The translations under genes were made by a program, and so were the position numbers. Below are positions 7,997-18,100 of a stretch of DNA of 64,000 nucleotides, one piece after another. This DNA is from JAQTNA01 sp043743785 (lineage in GTDB: Bacteria > Pseudomonadota > Gammaproteobacteria > Burkholderiales > Rhodocyclaceae): positions 1-64,000 of the forward strand of contig JAYTVW010000041.1 of NCBI GenBank assembly GCA_043743785.1, written 5' to 3'. Positions within the stretch are counted from its first letter, which is position 1. The number at the start of each line of letters is the position of its first letter. A model generated the notes under the pieces. The model made no database searches. It saw only the letters and a list, made by a program, of their open reading frames with translations, and had not been told where the DNA came from.

Positions 7997-8956
7997 TTAG
8001 TTCCCCGCCAGCATGCTCATCACCGCCATGCGCACGGCGATGCCGAAGGTCACTTGGGGCAGGATCACGGCGCGGCCGCCGTCGGCCACGGCGGAATCGA
8101 TTTCCACGCCCCGGTTCATGGGCCCCGGATGGAGCACGATGGCGTCCGGCTTGGCCAGGTCCAGTTTTTCCTGGGTCAGGCCGAACTCCTTGAAGTATTC
8201 CTGGGTGCTGGGCAGCAAGGCGCCGTTCATGCGCTCGTTCTGCAGACGCAGCATCATGACCACATCCACGCCCTTCAGGCCTTCCTTCATGTCGTGAAAG
8301 ACCCGCACGCCGAGCTTTTCCACATCCGTGGGCAAGAGGGTCCTGGGAGCGATAACCCGCACTTCCGGCACGCCCAGAGTGGTCAGGGCATGGATCTCGG
8401 AGCGGGCGACCCGGGAATGCAGCACGTCGCCGATGATGGCCACCGTCAGGTTGCTGAAATCCTTCTTGTAGTGACGGATGGTGTACATGTCCAGCAGCCC
8501 CTGGGTCGGGTGGGCATGCCGTCCATCGCCGGCATTCACCACATGGATGTGGTCGGCGCCGGTGTTGGCCAGATGCTGGGCGATGAGGAAGGGGGCGCCG
8601 CTGGACGCATGGCGCACCACGAACATGTCGGCCTGCATGGCCGCCAGGTTGTCCACCGTGTCCAGCAGGGTCTCGCCCTTGGCGGTGCTGGAGGTGTTGA
8701 TATTGAGGTTGATGACGTCCGCCGAGAGGCGTTTGGCGGCGATCTCGAAGGTGGTGCGGGTGCGGGTCGAGTTCTCGAAGAACAGGTTGAACACCGACTT
8801 GCCCCGCAAGAGCGGCAGCTTCTTCACCTCCCGCTCCGCCACTTCCGTGAAAGGTGCAGCGGAGTCCAGGATGGACATGAGCATGGAGGCGGACAGCCCC
8901 TCGATGGTGAGCAGGTGTTGCAGCTCACCGTGCTTGTTGAGTTGCGGATTGCGCAT
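7997..8956 (-). CDS. pyrB: Aspartate carbamoyltransferase catalytic subunit
   Basis: A 319-residue enzyme that condenses carbamoyl phosphate with aspartate, the committed step of pyrimidine synthesis. The carbamoyl-phosphate loop FENSTRTRTTFE, the NLAAMQADMFVVRH segment and the HPTQGLLDMYTI block are clear. There is no pyrI nearby; the partner is probably the downstream pseudo-dihydroorotase. It starts 5 bp after pyrR ends, so pyrR, pyrB and pyrX form one tight operon. Confidence 0.96.
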   Translation of the reverse strand: MRNPQLNKHGELQHLLTIEGLSASMLMSILDSAAPFTEVAEREVKKLPLLRGKSVFNLFFENSTRTRTTFEIAAKRLSADVINLNINTSSTAKGETLLDTVDNLAAMQADMFVVRHASSGAPFLIAQHLANTGADHIHVVNAGDGRHAHPTQGLLDMYTIRHYKKDFSNLTVAIIGDVLHSRVARSEIHALTTLGVPEVRVIAPRTLLPTDVEKLGVRVFHDMKEGLKGVDVVMMLRLQNERMNGALLPSTQEYFKEFGLTQEKLDLAKPDAIVLHPGPMNRGVEIDSAVADGGRAVILPQVTFGIAVRMAVMSMLAGN

Positions 8957-8961
8957 GGCTC

Positions 8962-9474
8962 TCAGGCCCCGATGATGTTCAGGCGAAGGGCGCCGCCCTC
9001 AGCCTGTTCAAGTTGTAAATTCTGTTCTGCCGGCAATGTCTCGGCGAGCACATGAGCGCACCAGCGGGGTGCCACCGGCAGCTCCCGCCCGCCCCGGTCC
9101 ACCAGCACCGCCAGGTCCACCCGGGCCGGCCGGCCGTAGTCGAAGAGTTCGTTCAAGGCCGCCCTGACGGTACGGCCGGTATACACCACGTCGTCCACGA
9201 TGATGATGTGGCGGCCTTCCACGTCGAAGGGCAGTTGGGAGGCCTTGGTGCCGGGCTTCAGGCCCGTGCGGCCAAAGTCGTCCCGGTAATAGGAAACGTC
9301 GATACTGCCCAGGGGCTGGGTCAGGCCCAGGTCCGTGTGCAGGCGCCTGGCCAGCCAGACGCCACCGGTATGGATGCCGACGAGGGCGGTGTCCGGGGTA
9401 ATGTGGGGCCGCATGGCCTGGGCCAGGTCACGACACAGCAGTTCCGCGTCGGGTAGTCGCTCAAGGGTGCTCAT
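8962..9474 (-). CDS. pyrR: Bifunctional PyrR: pyr operon regulator / uracil phosphoribosyltransferase
   Basis: A 170-residue type I phosphoribosyltransferase. The PRPP-binding motif is HIIIVDDVVYTGRTVRAAL, and GIHTGGVWLARRL and SYYRDDFGR match PyrR. In Gram-positives PyrR binds pyr mRNA; in proteobacteria it may regulate differently, so an RNA-binding role here is not shown. The ATG at 9474 overlaps the TGA of ruvX in an ATGA arrangement, suggesting translational coupling. Longer readings of this frame run through ruvX in the wrong frame. Confidence 0.9.
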   Translation of the reverse strand: MSTLERLPDAELLCRDLAQAMRPHITPDTALVGIHTGGVWLARRLHTDLGLTQPLGSIDVSYYRDDFGRTGLKPGTKASQLPFDVEGRHIIIVDDVVYTGRTVRAALNELFDYGRPARVDLAVLVDRGGRELPVAPRWCAHVLAETLPAEQNLQLEQAEGGALRLNIIGA

Positions 9475-10004
9475 TGGTCTTCGCCCTGATGGGTGGTTGA
9501 TTTGATGGGGGGGGAGGGATTTTCGAAATAGCCCTCCAGGATAACCCGGGCCGCCTGGGCATCCAGCAGGGGCTTCTTCTTCTTCCAGTCCAGGCCCCGA
9601 CCCCGGAGGCTTTCTTCCGCTTCGACAGACGAGAAACGCTCGTCGGCAAAGGCCACCGGTAGGCGAAAGCGCCCGGAGAGCTGGTTGGCAAAACGACGAG
9701 CCCGGGCCGTCATGTCGTGCTCGGAGCCATCCAACGCCAGGGGCAGGCCCACCACCAGGGTGCCGGGCTGCCATTCCTTGATGAGGCGGGCGATGGCGGT
9801 GAAGCGGGTATCGTTGTCCGGTGCCGCAATGGTTTCCAGCGCCCGGCCCGTGCCCAACAACCATTCGCCGACGGCCACGCCGATGCGCTGCAGGCCGAAA
9901 TCGAAGGCCAGGACAGTACCGGAAACGGTAAGCGGTGAGCCGTGAGCGACGGAATCCGGCACGGTGCTCACCAATGCCGGAGAGAGGGTGCTGCAAGCAG
10001 CCAT
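9471..10004 (-). CDS. ruvX: Putative pre-16S rRNA nuclease / Holliday junction resolvase-like protein YqgF
   Basis: An RNase H-fold protein that trims the 5' end of 16S rRNA in E. coli. The first catalytic strand reads VLAFDFGLQRIGVAVG, followed by LVVGLPLALDGSEHDMTARARRFANQL and the ERFSSVEAE block. From the ATG at 10004 it has 177 residues, roughly 30 more than usual. The extra N-terminus is encoded by a GTGAGC-rich repeat-like segment, so a downstream GTG (near 9962) may be the true start. It overlaps pyrR by 4 bp and follows yqgE, a common proteobacterial order. Confidence 0.88.
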   Translation of the reverse strand: MAACSTLSPALVSTVPDSVAHGSPLTVSGTVLAFDFGLQRIGVAVGEWLLGTGRALETIAAPDNDTRFTAIARLIKEWQPGTLVVGLPLALDGSEHDMTARARRFANQLSGRFRLPVAFADERFSSVEAEESLRGRGLDWKKKKPLLDAQAARVILEGYFENPSPPIKSTTHQGEDQ

Positions 10005-10052
10005 GGCACGTTTTGCGTCCGCTTACCGCTCACCACTTACCCTCACCGTTTT
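9923..10052. repeat. Inverted-end element resembling family S (diverged)
   Basis: The left end AACGGTAAGCGGTGAGCCGTG and right end GCTTACCGCTCACCACTTACC, finishing CCTCACCGTT, are G/T- and C/A-rich inverted counterparts. The element covers the 5' end of ruvX as read from 10004 and the gap to yqgE. It resembles the GTGAGG-type elements at 1375, 4544 and 35038 but is diverged. Confidence 0.45.
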
Positions 10053-10627
10053 CAGGCATGCCCGGCTTCGTCGGACAGGAACGCGAAATCCACGCCGAGG
10101 AGCTTCATGGCGCCATCAAGACGCGCTTCCGGCGCCATGCCGAAGATGACCTTCGGGTCGGCCTTGACGGTGAGCCAGGCATTCTGGGCCAGCTCATGCT
10201 CCAGTTGCCCCGCCGCCCAGCCAGCGTAGCCGAGGGTGACGATGATCTCGGCCGGCACGCCTTCGGTGCCGACGGATTGCAGGATGTCCCGAGAGCTGGT
10301 CAGCCCCAGGTCGTCCCCCACCGGCAGGGTGGATTGCCAGTCGCCCCGGGGGCGATGCAGCACAAAACCCCGGTCGGTCTGCACCGGTCCACCGAAATAG
10401 ACGGGCATGGCGCCGAAACCCGGGGTTTCCAGGTCGATGTCGATGCGCTCGAAGAGGGCGGCCAGGTCCATGTCGATGGCGCGGTTGATGATCACGCCCA
10501 AGGCACCCTGCTCATTGTGTTCGCAGAGGAAGGTCAGGGTATGGGCGAAGTTCGGATCCGTCATGGCCGGCATGGCGATGAGGAAATGGCCGGTAAGATT
10601 AAGTGCGGGCGTAGTCACGGCGCCCAT
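10052..10627 (-). CDS. yqgE: YqgE/AlgH family protein
   Basis: A 191-residue member of UPF0301 (DUF179). Conserved blocks are LTGHFLIAMPAMTDPNFAHTL, LCEHNEQGALGVIINR and FGGPVQTDRGFVLH. A regulatory role was proposed for AlgH in Pseudomonas alginate synthesis, but the biochemical function is unresolved. It is first in the minus-strand series yqgE-ruvX-pyrR-pyrB-pyrX, an order conserved in many beta- and gammaproteobacteria. It is divergent from the photolyase gene, with only 55 bp between the starts. Confidence 0.92.
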   Translation of the reverse strand: MGAVTTPALNLTGHFLIAMPAMTDPNFAHTLTFLCEHNEQGALGVIINRAIDMDLAALFERIDIDLETPGFGAMPVYFGGPVQTDRGFVLHRPRGDWQSTLPVGDDLGLTSSRDILQSVGTEGVPAEIIVTLGYAGWAAGQLEHELAQNAWLTVKADPKVIFGMAPEARLDGAMKLLGVDFAFLSDEAGHA

Positions 10628-10682
10628 TGTAATCGGCTATCCTGCGCTTCACAATTTTGCCTTACCCACAATTCAGCACCCA

Positions 10683-12119
10683 ATGACTGATTCCGCCCTT
10701 GTCTGGTTTCGCCGCGATCTGCGGGACTTTGATCACGCCGCCCTCTACCAGGCCTTGAAACATCACGAGCGGGTCTTCTGCGCCTTCGTCTTCGATACGG
10801 AAATCCTCAATGCCCTGCGGTCCCGGCACGACCGGCGGGTGGTGTTCATCCGGGAAAGCCTGCTGGAACTGGAGCATGCCTTGGCGGAACGGGGCGGCGG
10901 GCTGATCGTCCGCCATGGCCTGGCCCGCCGTGAAATCCCGGTCCTGGCCCGGGAACTGGGGGTGGCGGCGGTGTACGCCAACCGGGATTATGAGCCGGCG
11001 GCCATCGCCCGGGACGGGGAGGTGGCGGCGTCCCTGGAGGGGGACGGCATCGCCTTTCATGACTTCAAGGATCAGGTGATTTTCGAGAAGGATGAAGTGC
11101 TGACCCAGGCGGGCAAGCCCTATGGCGTGTTCACGCCCTATAAAAACGCCTGGCTGCGAAAGCTCGACAGCTTCTACGTCCAGGCTTATCCGATAGCGAA
11201 ATACGCCCACCGACTGGCGCCGCCACCCCGGCTAGAGCCTGTGCCGAGCCTGGCGGAACTGGGCTTCGAACCGGTGGCGCTGCCAGCGGCGCTTAAGCCC
11301 GGCATGACCGGCGCCCGGGCGCTGCTGGAAGACTTTCTGGGACGCATGGAGCGCTATGCCACGGCGCGGGATTTCCCCGGCGTGAAGGGGGTGTCCTACT
11401 TGTCCACCCACCTGCGCTTCGGCACCGCGTCCATTCGGGAATTGGCGGGCCTGGCCTGGCAGCAGGGCGGCAAGGGGGCGGAAACCTGGCTGTCCGAGCT
11501 GGTATGGCGGGATTTCTACCACATGATCCTCTGGCATCATCCTCACGTGCTGGATCACGCCTACAAGCCGGCCTTCGACGCCGTGCCCTGGCTCTCCGCC
11601 TTGGATGCGCCGGACCTCTTCGCCGCCTGGTGCGCGGGCCGCACCGGCTATCCTCTGGTGGATGCGGCCATGCGCCAGATCAATCAGACCGGCTGGATGC
11701 ACAACCGCCTGCGCATGGTGGCGGCAGCCTTCCTCACCAAGGATCTGGGCATCCACTGGCGGGACGGGGAACGGTTTTTTGCCGAACACCTGAATGACTT
11801 CGACCTGGCGGCCAATAATGGTGGCTGGCAGTGGTCCGCCTCCACCGGCTGCGACGCCCAACCCTGGTTCCGCATCTTCAACCCGGTAAGCCAGTCGGAG
11901 AAATTCGACCCGGACGGCGCCTTCATCCGCCGCTACGTGCCGGAACTGAAGGACTATCCGGCCCGCCTCATCCACGCCCCCTGGCTTGCCGCGCCCCTGG
12001 ATCAGCGCCTGGCGGGCTGCGTCATCGGCCGGGATTACCCGGCGCCCGTGGTGGAGCATGCGGTGGCCCGGGCGAAAACCCTGGAGCGCTTCGGCGTGCT
12101 GAAGGCGGGCGGAAAGTAA
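10683..12119 (+). CDS. phrB: Deoxyribodipyrimidine photolyase (class I CPD photolyase)
   Basis: A 478-residue flavoprotein that uses blue light to split cyclobutane pyrimidine dimers. The N-terminal alpha/beta antenna domain starts LVWFRRDLRDFDHAAL. The C-terminal helical FAD domain has VSYLSTHLRFGTASIREL, WRDFYHMIL, GYPLVDAAMRQ, TGWMHNRLRM and NDFDLAANNGGWQWSASTG, the class I signature. The ATG at 10683 is preferred; an upstream extension in frame would overlap yqgE. It is monocistronic, ending at the hairpin shared with chpA. Confidence 0.95.
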   Translation: MTDSALVWFRRDLRDFDHAALYQALKHHERVFCAFVFDTEILNALRSRHDRRVVFIRESLLELEHALAERGGGLIVRHGLARREIPVLARELGVAAVYANRDYEPAAIARDGEVAASLEGDGIAFHDFKDQVIFEKDEVLTQAGKPYGVFTPYKNAWLRKLDSFYVQAYPIAKYAHRLAPPPRLEPVPSLAELGFEPVALPAALKPGMTGARALLEDFLGRMERYATARDFPGVKGVSYLSTHLRFGTASIRELAGLAWQQGGKGAETWLSELVWRDFYHMILWHHPHVLDHAYKPAFDAVPWLSALDAPDLFAAWCAGRTGYPLVDAAMRQINQTGWMHNRLRMVAAAFLTKDLGIHWRDGERFFAEHLNDFDLAANNGGWQWSASTGCDAQPWFRIFNPVSQSEKFDPDGAFIRRYVPELKDYPARLIHAPWLAAPLDQRLAGCVIGRDYPAPVVEHAVARAKTLERFGVLKAGGK

Positions 12120-12121
12120 AA

Positions 12122-12155
12122 AACCCCGCCGACCGGGATTCCGGGCGGCGGGGTT
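12122..12155 (-). terminator. Rho-independent terminator of the pil chemosensory operon
   Basis: AACCCCGCCG (12122-12131) pairs with CGGCGGGGTT (12146-12155), and the loop itself contains CCGG-GATT-CCGG. On the minus strand the stem is followed by a run of six T, so it terminates transcription from chpA. On the plus strand it lies just after the photolyase stop but lacks a good T-run. Confidence 0.8.
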
Positions 12156-12171
12156 CTGTGCTGCGGCCGGC

Positions 12172-15100
12172 TCAGGCGATGGCGGCGGCTGCCTTGCCGG
12201 TGTAGTGCTTGAGGAGTCCCAGCAACTCGTCTTCCTGGAAAGGCTTGCCCAGGTAGTGGTTCACGCCGATTTCCTTCGCGTAGTTACGGTGCTTGTCCGC
12301 GGTACGGGAGGTAATCATGATGATGGGCACGCCCTTCAGGCGGACGTCGGCGCGGATGTTGCGAGTCAAATCGAAGCCGTCCATGCGCGGCATTTCGATG
12401 TCCACCAGCATGGCGTCCGGCAGCGTCGTCAACAGGGTTTCCAGGGCATCCACGCCGTCCTTGGCGAGCACGACCCGGTAGCCTTCCCGCTCCAGCAGGC
12501 GGCTGGTGATCTTGCGCACCGTGAGGGAGTCGTCCACCACCATGATGGTGGGCACCTTGGCCAAGGGGGCCGCCAGCGCCTGATCGGAAGCCTTGGGCGC
12601 GACACGACGGGCACCCATGGCCGCTTCCCGCGCCGCCAGGGCCACCGGGTTGAGGATCAGCACCACCTCACCGTCCCCCAGCACCGTGGCGCCGGAGAGA
12701 CCCGGCACCCGGGCCAGTTGGGGACCGATGTTCTTGACGACGATTTCCTGGTTGCCCTTCAAGGCATCCACGTGCAGGGCGATGCGTTGGGTACCGCTCC
12801 TGAGCAGCAGCAGCCAGGTGTTGTGGTCGGCGGCGGGTACGGCGTGGCTGTCGCCGAACAGGCGCAGCAGGAAATGGTAGGGATAGCGAGCCCCCATCCA
12901 ATCCACCCCGTTGTCCGCCAGGATCTGGGCCATGTGCTTGGTCTTGAGTTCCCGGGCCTGCTCTACCATGGCGGAGGGAATGGCGTAGGTCTTGCCGCCC
13001 ACGCTGACCAGCAAGGCCTGGCTCACCGCCAGGGTCAGGGGCAGGTAGATACGGAAGTTGGAACCTTCGCCCCAGGTCGAGCTGACATCGATACGCCCGC
13101 CCAGGGCGGCGGTTTCGCTCTTCACCACGTCCATGCCCACGCCACGGCCCGCCACTTCGGTCAGTTGCGTCGCCGTGGAGAAGCCGGACTGGAAAATGAA
13201 GTCCGTCAGGGTGGCGTCATCCACCTTGGCCGCGTCGTCCAGGAGGCCGTTTTCCACGGCCCGCTGGCGAATACGGCCAAAGTCCAGGCCCAGGCCGTCG
13301 TCGGCCAGCATGATGGAGATTTCGTTGCCTTCCTGGGCCAGGGTCAGGGTGATCTGGCCGATCTCCGGCTTGCCGCCGCTAGCCCGGGCCTCGGGTGTTT
13401 CAATGCCATGGGTGATGGCGTTGCGCAGCAGGTGTTCCAGGGGCGCCGCGATGCGTTCCAGTACGCTGCGGTCCATGTCCACCTGGCCACCCCGAATGTC
13501 CAGGTTGGCCTTCTTGCCCAGTTCCTTGGCGGTTTGGCGCACGATGCGGTGCAGACGGGTGGCCAGGCTGTTGAACGGCACCATGCGCACACTCATGAGG
13601 GACTGGGCCAGGGTGCGGTTGATGCGACTCTGGCTGAGCAGGGCCGCGTCGGCGCCTTCCAGGTTCTTCAAGAGATTGTGCTGGACCGTGCTGACGTCGT
13701 TCACGCTCTCCGCCATCATGCGCGTGAGTTCCTGGAAGCGCGTGAAACGGTCGAATTCCAGCGGGTCGAAGCCGTGGTCGGCGACCTGGGTCTGGTCCCG
13801 GGACTGCATCTGGGATTCGGCCTGGATTTCGATCTCGCGCAACTGTTTTCTCAGGCGGATGACGTTTTCAGTCAAATCCAGGAGCGAAGTGTGCAGGGTG
13901 CGCATCTCGCCCTCGATGCGGGCGCGGGAAATGCTCATTTCGCCGGCCTGGTTTACCAGCTGGTCCACCAGATCGGCGCGTACCCGCAGGGAGGCCTGCT
14001 GCGGGCCTGAGACATCGATAGGCTCTTGCGGCGCGGAGGAGACGGCGGCACTCGCCGCGCGCTCCCCATCCTCCACCAGCGGAATTTCCGGCTCCGGCAG
14101 CAGCGTCGGCGTCTCGCCGCTGCGCAACTGGTCCAGCACCTGACTGATGCGGTCCACCGTACTGTCCAGACCTTCGAGGAACTGGACGCCGGCACCGCCA
14201 CCCGCCACGGCGGTTTCGACCCGGGATTCCAGGCCGTGCACCATTTCCCCCAGCCCCATGGCACCGGCCATGCGGGCGCTGCCCTTCAGGGTGTGGAGCA
14301 GACGGGCCAGGGCCTTGGGGGCTTCCACGTCGAGAGGCGTTTCATGCCAGCGCCGCGAGGCGGACTCGATGCCGCGCAGCAAGTCCACGCTCTCGTCGAG
14401 GAAAATCGGCAACAGTTGGTCGTCGAGATCATCCTCAAGCCGCACTTCGCGGCGCTCGCCATCCTCCGGCGCGGGAGCTGCCGCCACGGCCAGCGTTTCG
14501 TGATGGACCTCGGGAAGCAACGGCGCCGCCTGGGGCGCGGGCATCGGACCCGGCTTCAGGGCATCAAGCCGAAGCGCCAGTTCCTCCGCTTCGGACGGGA
14601 AACGCAGGGCCGCCACGTCGGCAACCATGTGCTCGATGACGGTAGCCGCCTCGTTCAGCAGGCCCAGATGCTCGAGCGTGGGCGCGTTGACGTGGGCCAG
14701 GCGTTCCAGGGCGTGTTCAACCGCTTTGCCGATGCGCTGCAGGGGCGTGAAGCCCACCGTACCGGATATGCCCGCCAGGGTGTGGGCAGCGCGGTAGCTC
14801 GCCTCGGAGGGGGGCAGGAAGGGGCTCAGCGGCACCTGGGACAATTCATTGCGCAGGGTCGCCAGACGCCCGATGGCCTCATCCACATAGGATTCAAAGA
14901 GCCCCCGGGACATGGACAGGTGGCCGATAACCACGGCATCCGGACGGGGCTGCGGTGCGGCAGGCAGCACGGCGGCAGGGACATCTGCCGGGGCGGCTTC
15001 CACGACGGCGGCCACAGGCTCCGTAATGGACAAGGTCTCGGCAGGCAAGGTCTCGGCTGCAGTCTCCTGCGGCGCCATGGCGGCGAGGGCGGCCAGCCCC

Positions 15101-18100
15101 GCTGCAAGGCTTGCAGCAGCAGCGGCTTCCAGCGGTTCCAGCAACGCTTCCACCGGTTCCACCGGCGCTTCCGCCGTCGGGGCCGCCTCGGTAAAGGCAT
15201 CCTCCCCATGCAGTTCGATGAGTTCCAGGCCATCCTCGTCGGACAGCGACAGGAAGTCGTCCAGGGATTCCAGTTCCAGAGGCTCCGGCTCGTGACCGAC
15301 GTCGGCAACAGGCAGCGCGGCCAGGGGCGGCAAGGCGGCGACCGACACTTCCGGCAGCGGCGACGCGTCCTCAAGGAGGATGGATTCCAACTCCAGGTCT
15401 GCGTCCTCGAGTTCCGACAGCATGTCGGCGACGCTACGGGGCGAGGCAACATGGGCCTCTGCGGCCAGCGCCGGCATCTCTAGCGCCAGTTCGTCCAGCT
15501 GGAAATCCAGGGACGGCAAGACTTCGTCCGTGATGTCTGCGGACGGCAGGGGGGCCTCCATCGGGAGGAACGTCGCCTCGAGGGAAAACAGCAATTCCTC
15601 CGCCGGGGGCGTTTCTTCCGTCTCGGCCCCAGCCAGCGGCACGGGGGCTTCCGGCAAAACTTCCGGTACGGCCGGCAGTTCCGGCGCGGTAATGGGCGCG
15701 GCGGCGGGTTCAACGGCTGCTTCGGCTGCCGCCTCGGCTTGCGCGGCAGGCGCCGGCTCGGCCTTCATGCGTTCCGCCATGGCCACCAGGGCGCGGGCGT
15801 CCATGCCCGTGGGGCCGCCGGCCTGCAGTTGTTCCACCCAGCGGCCGAACACTTCGTGGGCATCGCCAATCAGGGTGTGCAGTTCATCGGATGCATCCAG
15901 TTCCTGCTGCAGCCAGAGGTTCATGACCTGTTCCACCGCCCAGGCCACTTCCCCCAGTTCCTTCAGATTGACCATGCGGCCACTGCCCTTGAGGGTGTGG
16001 AAGCCGCGACGTATGGTCTTCAGCAGTTCGTGGTTGTGGGGCTCCCGCAGGGACTGTTGCCGGGTCTCGTTGATGGTGCCCAGCACCTCGGTGGCTTCCT
16101 CAAGGAAAATGGACAACAGCTCGGCATCGATTTCGTCGGCGCCGGAGGCCGCCAGACGAGTCGCCTCGGCAGAGGGCGCCGGCACCACGGGTGTGGCGGG
16201 GGCCAGCGCCGGTTCCAGGCTGACGCCGCGGGTGGGTTCCGCCGCCAATTGCTGCAGCGCGTCGCCGGCCTGCTGTTCCAGGCGCATATCTCCCGACAGG
16301 TTGGCGTCCTGCCGGATACCTTCCAGATTCTGGTGGAGTTTTTCCCGCAACTCGTCGTCCCGGGGCGAGACCTGGAGTGCGTCCGCCAGATCCCGGGCTT
16401 CCTGCTTGTGGCGTTCCAGTTGCTGCTCGACACTGTCGGCCGTGTCGCCCGTGGTAAAGCCATGCTTGGCGTCCACGTCCGCAAGCACGGGTTTCTTCGG
16501 GTTGAGCAAGGATTCGATGTCCGCGTTGCCGTAGGGCAGGGCCGCGACGAAGAAACCCAGGGCGGAAAGCCTGCTCGCCACCCGCTCGAATTGCTCGGTG
16601 TCCCCCTGGCCTGCGGCGAAGGAGGCGATCTTCTCCCCGCACTCGTGGAGCACGGACACCGCCCGGCCCTGGTCGAGGATGTAGAGCGCGCCTTCCACCT
16701 GCTTGAGGGAGGAAGACAGGCCTTCCAGTTGGCCACGCTTCTCCGGATCCCGGAAAAAGTTGTCCAGAGCCTGTTCGATCTGATTGAGGTTGGTCTGTAT
16801 CTCCCGCACCACCTGCCGCATGAGCAGGCGTTCCTGGGCCAGCCGGGACATTTCGTCCAGGAGGGGCGCGGTGAGGGGCCCCGGGGCCTCGCCCCGCTGC
16901 AGGGAGGCCAGACGACCGATCATCATGTCGGCCTGGGGCTGGAAGCTCTCGTCCAGGCGATCGAAATTCTCGATGGCATTTTCAATCAGCAGGAGCGAGG
17001 TGGCCAGTTCCATGGACACTGAATCGTTCTGCTTCAGGGGATCCTTGCGCAGCCACAGGGCCGCCTGGCGAATGGCCCCGGCCAGGCCCACCAACAAGGG
17101 ATGGCCAATGCGGGCCGCGAGGCTTTCCATGCGCGCCGTCTGGGCCTCGAACTGGGGCAGCCCGACGGCAGCACCCGCGCAGAAGCGATCCCATTCGTCC
17201 TTGGCCGCCTGGACCGCATCGCGCAATTCCCGCAGAACCGGCTGCAGAGGCGCGCTACGCACCTTGCCCGATTCCCGGGACTGGGCCAGCCCGCCCATGC
17301 GGAAAGTCTCCCGCACCTGGCGTGCCAAGTCACCCACGACCGGGCTGACCGCCACCTGGTAGAGCACGTCGCGCATGAGGCGCTCGGACACATTCGGGGA
17401 ACCGCCGAGGAGACGGCGCATCTGACCATCCACCCGTCCGCACAAGCGCATGAGGCGGTTGTCCGCCGGCTTGTCGGCACCCGCCAGTACTTCCAGCAGG
17501 GCCTGGGTCGCCCACCAGAAGGAACGGCTGGCCGGTAGGGTCTGGCAGGACTCCACGTCCGCCACCGCATCCCGCATGGCGTCGGCGCCGGAGCGGCCAT
17601 CCTTGAGGAATTGCAGCAGGCCGCGCTGGAAGCGGGCCCGGGCATTGCGCTGGATGCGTGCCGCTTCGGCCGGGGCCGGTGGCGTAAAGCCGGCAGCCCG
17701 CCGCGGCGGCCGCTGGCCAAGATCGGGGAAAAAGAGATCGGACGGACTCGCCCCGCCCAGGCCGCGGGCGGACTGGATCTCGGCATACAGGGGCCACAGG
17801 CGCAGGGGCTGGTCAGGCTGGCCATCCGCCAGGTCGTCCAGGTAGCCTCGGAGGGCGACGAGGGCGCTCTGGGCCAGGGCCAGGTTGCGCGGCGTCGGCT
17901 CGAGCTGCTGACGCTCGCATTCGACAACCAGATGTTCCAGGCACTGGGAAAACAGCGTCAGGCCTTCCAGGCCGACGATGGCCAGGGCGCCCTGGGCCTG
18001 GTGCATGTGGGTGGCGGCAAACTTGAGTTGCGCCGGATCGGAGCCTTCCGAAAATGCGGACAGGGCCGCACCGGCCCGGCCAAAGGAGGCATCGATCTCG

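Noticed and set aside
15380..16534. 384-codon plus-strand open frame inside chpA
   Set aside because: It is Ser/Ala-rich antisense reading of the GC-rich chpA gene, with no recognisable motif; chpA itself has clear domains across this span.
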